Source: an uncultured Prolixibacteraceae bacterium (GTDB taxonomy: Bacteria; Bacteroidota; Bacteroidia; Bacteroidales; Prolixibacteraceae). From it: a DNA stretch of 64,000 nt. This document shows, piece after piece, positions 7,612 to 14,287 of this stretch. The notes below the pieces were generated by a model. The model worked only from the letters and a program-made list of their open reading frames with translations, ran no database searches and was not told the origin of the DNA. The stretch is from positions 124,001-188,000 of the forward strand of contig CALGIG010000076.1 of NCBI GenBank assembly GCA_937915865.1, given 5' to 3'. The stretch's first letter is position 1; each line of letters begins with the position of its first letter. The position numbers and the translations under genes are program-made.

Positions 7612-8474
7612 TACCGAATATTTTACGTGTCGAGAAATTCATCGATGTTTCTGCCGAAAAACTACATGTTGAAAAAGATTCTGTTGATTTGGCAAAAGCA
7701 AATCAAATATTGTTGTCGAATAAACCACACATCAGAGTTAGAAATCTGAACGTTCACCTGACTAAAAATCATATCCTGAAAAATGTAAATCTGGATATTC
7801 CTGACAAAGCAATTACATGTATCATTGGACCTTCGGGATGTGGGAAAACAACTCTATTGAAAACATTCAACCGTTTATTACAGAATTCGCCCGAAGTAAA
7901 AATTGACGGAGAGGTATTGGTTGATGGAGAAAATGTTCATGGCAAAAATGCAAATATCGAAGAAATCCGTAAGAAGATGGGTTTATTGTCTCAAAGGCCC
8001 TGCCCTCTTCCCATGTCGATTTTTGATAATGTGGCTTATGGGCCACGCATCCATGGCATCAGGCGTAAACGAACATTAAAACTTATTGTGGAGAAATACC
8101 TTACTGAAGTTGGTTTATGGGACGAGGTAAAAGATAGGTTAAAATCACCAGCCAGTCGGTTGTCGATCGGGCAACAACAACGTTTGTGCCTGGCGCGTGG
8201 CCTTGCTGTAAAGCCTGAAATTTTGCTTGGCGACGAAGCAACCTCGGCTCTCGATCCTATTTCGGGTAAAAAAATTGAAGAGTTGTTTCTGAAACTGAGA
8301 GACCAGTATTCGATTGTTTTAGTGACACACACTTTACGCCAGGCGAAGCGAATTGCTGATTACGTGATTTTTATGTATTTGGGTGAAGTTATCGAAGCTG
8401 GCCCGGCTGCTGAAGTATTAAACAATCCGAAACAAAAATTAACGCAGGAATACCTAAGCGGAAATTTTAGTTAA
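7608..8474 (+). CDS. pstB: Phosphate ABC transporter, ATP-binding protein
   Basis: A 288-residue ABC ATPase that powers phosphate import. Walker A is GPSGCGKTT (about 74-82), the signature LSIGQ is at 185-189, Walker B is ILLGDE (205-210) and the switch histidine is H241 (LVTHTLRQAKRIADY). It carries an extra N-terminal segment of about 38 residues before the ATPase core (RVRNLNVHLTKN). Walker B reads GDEATSALDP where the family usually has LDEPTSALDP. No phoU follows; the next gene is a LysR regulator. Confidence 0.92.
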   Translation: MIPNILRVEKFIDVSAEKLHVEKDSVDLAKANQILLSNKPHIRVRNLNVHLTKNHILKNVNLDIPDKAITCIIGPSGCGKTTLLKTFNRLLQNSPEVKIDGEVLVDGENVHGKNANIEEIRKKMGLLSQRPCPLPMSIFDNVAYGPRIHGIRRKRTLKLIVEKYLTEVGLWDEVKDRLKSPASRLSIGQQQRLCLARGLAVKPEILLGDEATSALDPISGKKIEELFLKLRDQYSIVLVTHTLRQAKRIADYVIFMYLGEVIEAGPAAEVLNNPKQKLTQEYLSGNFS

Positions 8475-8533
8475 CAGTTTGCACTTATTTTTATTGAATT
8501 ACTTTTTGGAAGCTCTTGTTAGTAAATGATTAC

Positions 8534-8541
8534 TACTTTTG
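8534..8541 (+). promoter_or_regulatory. Candidate -7 element for the LysR gene
   Basis: TACTTTTG matches the Bacteroidetes -7 consensus TAnnTTTG exactly and lies 24 bp before the LysR start codon. A TTG at 8516-8518 and a TTTG at 8505-8508 are possible -33 elements, but neither has ideal spacing. Confidence 0.35.
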
Positions 8542-8565
8542 AGGTTTTCCTGAAAGTAATTTTTT

Positions 8566-9453
8566 ATGCTCGATTTTCGCCTGAAAGTTTTTCAAACAGT
8601 TGCACGCAACCTGAGCTTTACTAAAGCCTCGAACGAACTTTTTATTTCGCAACCCGCAATAACAGAGCATATTAAGGAACTTGAATTGGAATTTGAGGTA
8701 AAACTTTTTAACCGGGTTGGAAATAAAATAGCATTGACCGAAGCTGGAAAAATACTTTTCTCTTATTCAGAACAAATTTCGGGTTTACACAATGAGTTAA
8801 AATTTGCTTTGGCGCAGCTAAATGGCAATATCAAAGGGCTGTTGCGGATTGGCGCAAGCACTACAATAGCCCAATACATTATTCCGCCATTGCTTGGAAA
8901 ATTCCACGAGCGGTTTTCAGAAGTGAACTTGTCGCTCTCCAATGGAAATACTGGTTATATCGAAAACCAGCTACTCAAGAATGAAATTGATATTGGTATT
9001 GTGGAAGGAAAACCAACGAATTCCGATCTTCGCTATATCCCATTTCTATACGATGAATTGCTTGTTTTTACTTCTGTTCAGAATACAGCTGTTCCTTTAG
9101 CGGTTTCTGTCGATGATTTTTTAAAATTGCCATTGGTATTGAGAGAACGTGGTTCGGGTACTTTGGAAATCATTGAAAATAAACTTCAGGAGTTCGAAAT
9201 AAATCAAAAACAACTAAATGTGTTGATGTATCTTGGAAGTACCGAAGCAATTAAATCATTTGTTAAGTCGGGCGAAGGGGTTGGCATTGTTTCCAGGTTT
9301 GCCATTGAACATGAACTCGAAACTGGTATTTTCAGGACGATACAGGTCGATGGCCTAAAATTTAAACGCAACTTGTATTTTATTTCTCCCAAAGGGCCCG
9401 ATCCGGTTGGGTTGGTCAAAATCTTCATCAATTTTATAGAGAAAGCATTATAA
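8566..9453 (+). CDS. LysR family transcriptional regulator
   Basis: A 295-residue LysR-type regulator. The N-terminal winged helix is FRLKVFQTVARNLSFTKASNELFISQPAITEHIKELE (about 3-39). A linker helix and a CysB/CbbR-like effector domain follow (LLRIGASTTIAQYIIPPLL, then DIGIVEGKP). It lies directly before a YeiH-family exporter, the same partnership as YeiE/YeiH in E. coli. It therefore probably controls that gene, perhaps in response to sulfite, through the inverted repeat at 9466-9500. The effector is inferred. Confidence 0.92.
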   Translation: MLDFRLKVFQTVARNLSFTKASNELFISQPAITEHIKELELEFEVKLFNRVGNKIALTEAGKILFSYSEQISGLHNELKFALAQLNGNIKGLLRIGASTTIAQYIIPPLLGKFHERFSEVNLSLSNGNTGYIENQLLKNEIDIGIVEGKPTNSDLRYIPFLYDELLVFTSVQNTAVPLAVSVDDFLKLPLVLRERGSGTLEIIENKLQEFEINQKQLNVLMYLGSTEAIKSFVKSGEGVGIVSRFAIEHELETGIFRTIQVDGLKFKRNLYFISPKGPDPVGLVKIFINFIEKAL

Positions 9454-9465
9454 CTTTAAGTTATA

Positions 9466-9515
9466 GATTATCACTTTTTTTGATTTGACTGGTGATAATC
9501 TTCGTATTACGTTTG
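9466..9515 (+). promoter_or_regulatory. Promoter and operator of the yeiH-like gene
   Basis: TTTG (9484-9487), a 20-nt spacer and TACGTTTG (9508-9515) match the Bacteroidetes -33/-7 promoter, 19 bp before the ATG. A perfect 9-bp inverted repeat, GATTATCAC (9466-9474) and GTGATAATC (9492-9500), brackets the -33 element. This is a plausible binding site for the adjacent LysR protein. Confidence 0.6.
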
Positions 9516-9534
9516 CTGGCAAAAGTAAACGTCT

Positions 9535-10455
9535 ATGAACTTTCAGAAATCAATTTATCTAATTGCTTTGTTGTGCTGCCTTTTGCCAATTATTAGCACT
9601 CCTTTTGCTTTGCTGCTTGGTATAGTTCTGGCCCAAACTGTCGAACATCCCTTTTTAGCCGCCAGCCAAAAACTTACCCATATTATACTGAAAGCATCGG
9701 TAGTTGGATTGGGCTTTGGAATGAACGCTATCGAAGCAATTAAAATTGGAGAGAAAGGATTTTTGTTTACCGTTTTCTCTATAACAACCACCATTTTGCT
9801 TGGAATATTTATTGGAAAGCGTCTCCATGTTGAAAAAAATACATCGTACCTCATTTCTTCCGGAACAGCAATTTGCGGGGGAAGTGCAATTGCAGCCATC
9901 TCTCCCATCATTAAATCAGACGATAAACAAATAACTACCGCTTTAGGCATTGTATTTACCTTGAATTCGATAGCGCTTTTCGCCTTTCCGGTTATTGGCC
10001 ATTTACTTCATTTAACCCAGTCTCAATTTGGTGTGTGGGCAGCTATTGCCATTCACGATACCAGTTCGGTTGTTGGCGCAGCAGCCCAATATGGCAGTGT
10101 GGCATTGCAAACAGCGACGACAATTAAGCTGGAACGTTCGTTATGGATAATCCCGGTAGCATTGCTGACACTTGTAATTTTTAAAAACAAATCGGGTAAA
10201 ATAAAATTTCCATACTTCATCCTATTTTTTATTTGTGCGATGTTGATAAATACCTTTTTACCAAAGGTCCACCTCCTGTTAACATTCATTGTTTTTGTTG
10301 CAAAATCCGGATTGAAAATTTCACTATTTCTTATCGGTACAGGCCTTTCAGGAAAATTAATTAAGTCAATAGGATTACGACCGTTAATTCAAGGAGTTAT
10401 GGTATGGGTGTTTATTTCAATTGTTTCGTTAATCTCGGTTTTGTACATGATTTAA
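9535..10455 (+). CDS. YeiH-family putative sulfite/sulfate exporter
   Basis: A 306-residue integral membrane protein of the UPF0324/YeiH family (Cons_hypoth698) with about 9-10 helices. Typical motifs are LLGIVLAQTVEHP, the duplicated core KASVVGLGFGMN, SSGTAICGGSAIAAISPIIKSD and AIHDTSSVVGAAAQYG. Relatives are thought to export sulfite or transport sulfonates. It stands between the LysR gene and a sulfide:quinone reductase, which fits disposal of sulfur oxidation products. The substrate is inferred. Confidence 0.88.
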   Translation: MNFQKSIYLIALLCCLLPIISTPFALLLGIVLAQTVEHPFLAASQKLTHIILKASVVGLGFGMNAIEAIKIGEKGFLFTVFSITTTILLGIFIGKRLHVEKNTSYLISSGTAICGGSAIAAISPIIKSDDKQITTALGIVFTLNSIALFAFPVIGHLLHLTQSQFGVWAAIAIHDTSSVVGAAAQYGSVALQTATTIKLERSLWIIPVALLTLVIFKNKSGKIKFPYFILFFICAMLINTFLPKVHLLLTFIVFVAKSGLKISLFLIGTGLSGKLIKSIGLRPLIQGVMVWVFISIVSLISVLYMI

Positions 10456-10477
10456 TCCAACTATATATTTTAAAATA

Positions 10478-11842
10478 ATGACTAGTAAAACCAAATCAAC
10501 AACATCAAAATCATTTTCACGGAGAGACTTTGTGAAAATCGGCGCCATTGGATTGGCTGGGGCTTTCGTTTTTAAGAAAGGTTACAATTATTTAGAAGAA
10601 AGTACGGCGAAAGCCAAAATTGTTATCGTTGGCGGCGGTGCAGCCGGTATAACTATGGCTGCATATCTTACCGATATGTTGCGTTACGATGACATCACAA
10701 TTATAGAACCTTCGGAAAAGCACTACTATCAGCCAGGCTTTACATTTATTGCCAGCGGTGTTTTTACGCCTGATGAAGTTATTAAGCCAAACAATGAACT
10801 TATTCCAAAACATACGAAATGGATAAAAGATATTGTTACTGAGCTCCACCCCGACAACAACTATCTTATTACGGGTAAAAATGAGAAAATATCTTACGAC
10901 TTTTTGGTATTGGTCCCCGGGTGCCAAATGGACTTTAACCTTATTCCGGGCATCAGCCGGGAGACTTTGGGCGAAGGCAATGCCCATTGCATTTACGACT
11001 ATAAAGGCGCAAAGGATTGCTGGGACGCAATTCAGAAAATTCCTGATATGAAAAGCGGAAACCTGGTATTTACCAATACTTATACCAAATTAAAATGTGG
11101 CGGGGCGCCTAAGAAAATTTGTTTGTTGACCGAAGATTTTCTGAAAGAAAAAGGAATTCGTGATAAATACTCGATTAACTATTATTGTAACCAGAACGAA
11201 TTGATGAAACCAAAAATTTATGGCGACCGGTTAAACGAAATTTTCAAGGAAAAATCAGTCGGTATTTTGCATAAATACAGGCTTTCGTCGATCGATACAG
11301 CGTCTAAAAAAGCTGTTTTTACTGTATTGCCAGCTCCATCGCTGCTTCCTGTTCCTCCCGGTGGCAATGAAACAGTAACTGTTGATTACGACTTTTTACA
11401 TTTTGTACCGCCAATGAGCGCCCCCGATTTTGTAAAACAATCGGAAGTTGCCGATTCCGGGGTTCCTGGTGGATGGGTGAAAGTTGATAAAGAAACTTTT
11501 GTTAGCAGCAAGTACAAAAACATTATTTCGTTGGGCGATGTAGCAGGTTTGCCTACCAGTAAAACTGGGGCAGCTATTCGTAAACAAGCCCCAATTGCAG
11601 CCCGAAACCTGGTTGAACTAATGGAAGGAAAAGAACCTACGGGCAAATACAATGGCTATTCGGCATGTCCTGTTGTTACCGAATACGGGAAAGTGCTTAT
11701 GTGCGAATTTGGGTACGACGATAAAGTTTTGCCGTCTATTCCCTGGCTCGACCCTAGTGTTGACCGTGGAATGTGGTGGATACTCAAAAAATACGGGCTA
11801 AAGCCTATGTACTATCATGGTATGTTAAAAGGGCTGATATAA
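10478..11842 (+). CDS. Tat-exported type II sulfide:quinone oxidoreductase-like flavoprotein
   Basis: A 454-residue flavoprotein. The N-terminus carries a twin-arginine signal (SRRDFVKIGAIGLAGAFVF, about 14-32), and the FAD-binding Rossmann motif IVIVGGGAAGITMAAYL follows. The pattern matches human-type SQOR. Redox cysteine C207 is in LKCGGAPKKICLL and C397 in SACPVVTEYGKVLMCEFGYD, with the C-terminal amphipathic region GMWWILKKYGLKPMYYHGML. It should oxidise sulfide to persulfide or polysulfide and reduce the quinone pool. The Tat signal is unusual for a type II enzyme and puts the active site outside the cytoplasm. Confidence 0.88.
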   Translation: MTSKTKSTTSKSFSRRDFVKIGAIGLAGAFVFKKGYNYLEESTAKAKIVIVGGGAAGITMAAYLTDMLRYDDITIIEPSEKHYYQPGFTFIASGVFTPDEVIKPNNELIPKHTKWIKDIVTELHPDNNYLITGKNEKISYDFLVLVPGCQMDFNLIPGISRETLGEGNAHCIYDYKGAKDCWDAIQKIPDMKSGNLVFTNTYTKLKCGGAPKKICLLTEDFLKEKGIRDKYSINYYCNQNELMKPKIYGDRLNEIFKEKSVGILHKYRLSSIDTASKKAVFTVLPAPSLLPVPPGGNETVTVDYDFLHFVPPMSAPDFVKQSEVADSGVPGGWVKVDKETFVSSKYKNIISLGDVAGLPTSKTGAAIRKQAPIAARNLVELMEGKEPTGKYNGYSACPVVTEYGKVLMCEFGYDDKVLPSIPWLDPSVDRGMWWILKKYGLKPMYYHGMLKGLI

Positions 11843-11845
11843 AAA

Positions 11846-11887
11846 CAGGAGAGACTGTTTATCCAAAACGGATTAAGCAGTCTCCTG
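11846..11887 (+). terminator. Terminator after the sulfide:quinone reductase gene
   Basis: CAGGAGAGACTGTTTATCC pairs imperfectly with GGATTAAGCAGTCTCCTG, the outer CAGGAG/CTCCTG being exact, and is followed by ATTTTTAG. It starts 3 bp after the stop codon. Confidence 0.7.
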
Positions 11888-11984
11888 ATTTTTAGAATTT
11901 TAACCTTTCCGGTTTAACCACTACATCAATCCATTCTCGATTTGATTGAAATACAGATTGGTGTACTTTCTACTCTTCTTATAA

Positions 11985-13232
11985 TTATTTTTTCAGTACA
12001 GAATCAGCCTGGTCCATATAGAAGTTCCAGTCTTTCAATGTAAGGTTGTGAATACCATCGCGAATATGGTAAGCAACTTGTCCGCTCCTTACTGGAGTAT
12101 TTAACTGAGGCATAGTTTCGCTCAGGTTTATTTTTTTGTTGTAAAGCCGAAAAACCGGAAGCGAGTAATAAAGCGAAAGGTATTGCCCCTTCGGGTCGCC
12201 CCATAAATCGTCGGAAGCCGAAGCTACATACAGCGCCCTGGGTGCAATTAAAGCCAATAGTTCGTGCATGTCAAACGGCATGTCGTCTTGGTGATTGTCG
12301 TATTTTCGGTAATTCATACAAAACCAATGCGGAAAGGCGCGGTTAATTCGTTCAATCGTTTCTCCATATTTGCGATGGGCCAAAGGAGTTCCTCCACATC
12401 CGGTTTCATTGGCACAGATCATTGCAAAACGCTGATCGGTAGCTCCTGCCCATAAAGCTGTTTTTCCTCCCCGTGAGTGTCCGATAACAGCAACTTTGTC
12501 TGACGCAATTGCTTTATCTGTAACCAGGTAGTCCATGCAACGGCTGGCTCCCCATGCCCATGCAGCTATTGTTCCCCACGATTCGCTGTTTCTGCTTTTA
12601 TCCAAAATTCCGTGAATACCGTTTTGGAAGTTATCATCCTGGTCTGGATCAACATCGCCATTGAAGAAGGCGGCAACAGCATAGCCGCGTGCAATTGCCT
12701 CTTCGGCGGGCCAAAATTCGCTTTTCTTTGTACGCGTAAAATCAATGTTTTCCGCAGCCGGGCGATTACAAATTAGCAAAAAAGCAGGAACTGGTTTCGG
12801 TACTTTATTCGGGATAAACAAGCCCAGATGAATAGACAAAGTCTTTAAATTAGCCGAAATTTCAATGTCAACCAGTTTCAAAGTGGCATCACCGTTCATG
12901 GCATTTTCGTCGGTCTTTATCACTTTAAATGTCATTTTATAGGGTGTTTCAGGAACCCGACCGTAAACCTGGCTGGTGAAAAGTTCGAGCAATTCAGGCC
13001 GTCGAAGTTTTTCCCACTCCTTGCTGTTGGTTATTTTTTTGTTTTTACTGGTTGTTAATACATCGGGCAAAGTGTAAGCCGGAACTTTTTCCTCGTAATA
13101 GTTGAATTCGGTCTGATTTTTACTTAACTCAGCAACTCGTTGCGGCGAAGCCTGCCAGCTTTGATTTTGTTGTGCGCTGACAAAATTTCCGGAAATAATA
13201 AAAACAGATAAAATACTGATTTTAAGGTTCAT
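11985..13232 (-). CDS. Carbohydrate esterase family 15 glucuronoyl esterase
   Basis: A 415-residue secreted alpha/beta hydrolase with a signal peptide ending FVSAQQ. The CE15 nucleophile motif is GHSRGGKTALWAGA (S253), followed by CANETGCGGTPLAHRKYGETI and the acid/histidine end AYHIRDGIHNLTLKDW (H395). Such enzymes cut esters of (4-O-methyl)glucuronic acid, classically between lignin and xylan, and possibly methyl esters of uronates. In this uronate-directed locus it would remove ester caps before or after lyase action. It is the last leftward gene of the region. Confidence 0.88.
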   Translation of the reverse strand: MNLKISILSVFIISGNFVSAQQNQSWQASPQRVAELSKNQTEFNYYEEKVPAYTLPDVLTTSKNKKITNSKEWEKLRRPELLELFTSQVYGRVPETPYKMTFKVIKTDENAMNGDATLKLVDIEISANLKTLSIHLGLFIPNKVPKPVPAFLLICNRPAAENIDFTRTKKSEFWPAEEAIARGYAVAAFFNGDVDPDQDDNFQNGIHGILDKSRNSESWGTIAAWAWGASRCMDYLVTDKAIASDKVAVIGHSRGGKTALWAGATDQRFAMICANETGCGGTPLAHRKYGETIERINRAFPHWFCMNYRKYDNHQDDMPFDMHELLALIAPRALYVASASDDLWGDPKGQYLSLYYSLPVFRLYNKKINLSETMPQLNTPVRSGQVAYHIRDGIHNLTLKDWNFYMDQADSVLKK

Positions 13233-13252
13233 TGTTGAAATTATTTGGTTAG

Positions 13253-13573
13253 TTAATTCTGTTGGTAATTCGGGTCGGTTTGAATACCGGAGGCTTTAAA
13301 ATATTCGGAAATAGCATTTACATATCTCTCGTAGGCATCAATTCCTTTTCCTGTGATGGAGCATATAGTTAGAGGATAATTGCCTTTAACCGTCTTTTTT
13401 ATATCGATGTACTCTCCTTCTGCCAGTTTGTTTAGCTGGAAACTAAGGTTTCCCTTAGTGGTTTTTGTTGCATCGAGCAAATAGCTGAATTCAGCTGATT
13501 TTACCTGGAATAACAATGTCATAATTGCCAGCCTGACCTGCGAATGCAATAATGGATCCAATTCGGTAAACAT
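13253..13573 (-). CDS. Winged-helix (HTH_34) transcriptional regulator
   Basis: I set the start at 13573 (MFTELDPLLHSQVRLAIMTLL), one base after the stop of the upstream membrane gene (TAGcATG). A longer frame from 13636 overlaps that gene. The 106 residues form one winged-helix domain: DPLLHSQVRLAIM, VKSAEFSYLLDATKTTKGNLSFQLNKL as recognition region and GYPL-like wing KKTVKGNYPLTICSITGKG. It is probably a small repressor that forms a unit with the membrane protein and may bind the nearby 42-bp palindrome (inference). Confidence 0.85.
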   Translation of the reverse strand: MFTELDPLLHSQVRLAIMTLLFQVKSAEFSYLLDATKTTKGNLSFQLNKLAEGEYIDIKKTVKGNYPLTICSITGKGIDAYERYVNAISEYFKASGIQTDPNYQQN

Positions 13574-13574
13574 G

Positions 13575-14186
13575 CTACTGATTTCTTTTGTAATATAAAA
13601 TATGCCCGGGAACTGCCAGCGCCAGGAACCAGCCAACTCCGTTCAGCAGCATTTGATCGATAAGCGGTAGAAATGATGCGCAATAGGCCAAAATTCCAAA
13701 TATGACACCACCCCATACAATAGGTTTGTACCGAAGTATTACGCCGGTAACCAAAATAGAAAAAGCAGTAAGAACCATGAAGATAGGATGTTGTAAGTTG
13801 AAATTCACTTCATGTGTTACGTTGTGCAGAATCAGGTTGACTAAAACCATGGAACCGAACAGCGAAAACCAAACATACCGGAGTGAAGCCCCGATGTAAG
13901 TAACTACCTTTTTCCGTTCGTTTAAAATATAGTAAATGGTAAACAGCAGCGCCAGCACAGGCAAAACAGGATCAGCAAATTTAAGCAGGTAAACGACCCT
14001 GTTGGGCAAAAACAACATTTCCCTGAAATACCTGATCAGGTCGGGCAACGAGCCGGCATAGCCCCATACAATGAGCAAAATCCCATCGTTCCTGATTTTC
14101 TTTCGCGATACCTGAATCATTTCCTGAATCACTTTCAGCGACTGGATTTCATCAAATTCATCATGAGTTAGTTCTGAATTTTCCAT
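13575..14186 (-). CDS. Multi-pass membrane protein paired with HTH_34 regulator
   Basis: A 203-residue protein with a cytoplasmic, acidic N-terminus (ENSELTHDEFDEIQSLKVIQEMI) and about five membrane helices. I know of no functional family. Similar membrane proteins precede HTH_34 regulators in other Bacteroidota, so the pair may form a regulatory module in which the membrane protein senses or sequesters. A strong A-rich start and a perfect palindrome lie upstream. Confidence 0.7.
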   Translation of the reverse strand: MENSELTHDEFDEIQSLKVIQEMIQVSRKKIRNDGILLIVWGYAGSLPDLIRYFREMLFLPNRVVYLLKFADPVLPVLALLFTIYYILNERKKVVTYIGASLRYVWFSLFGSMVLVNLILHNVTHEVNFNLQHPIFMVLTAFSILVTGVILRYKPIVWGGVIFGILAYCASFLPLIDQMLLNGVGWFLALAVPGHILYYKRNQ

Positions 14187-14209
14187 GTTTTAATCAATTG
14201 AATATATAA

Positions 14210-14251
14210 TGGTTTGTAATGCAAACTTAATTAAGTTTGCATTACAAACCA
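14210..14251. repeat. Perfect 42-bp palindrome
   Basis: TGGTTTGTAATGCAAACTTA and its exact complement meet without a loop: the left half is 14210-14230 and the right half 14231-14251. It lies 24 bp upstream of the leftward membrane protein gene and 36 bp after the stop of the 904-aa lyase gene. Each strand carries TTTG and TAAGTTTG, the second an exact -7 consensus, with a 15-nt gap. It can be an operator/promoter for the membrane-HTH pair or a terminator for the lyase gene; no U-tract follows on either strand. Confidence 0.75.
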
Positions 14252-14287
14252 AATTAAATTCTGCATATTTTAGTTCAGGATGATGTT

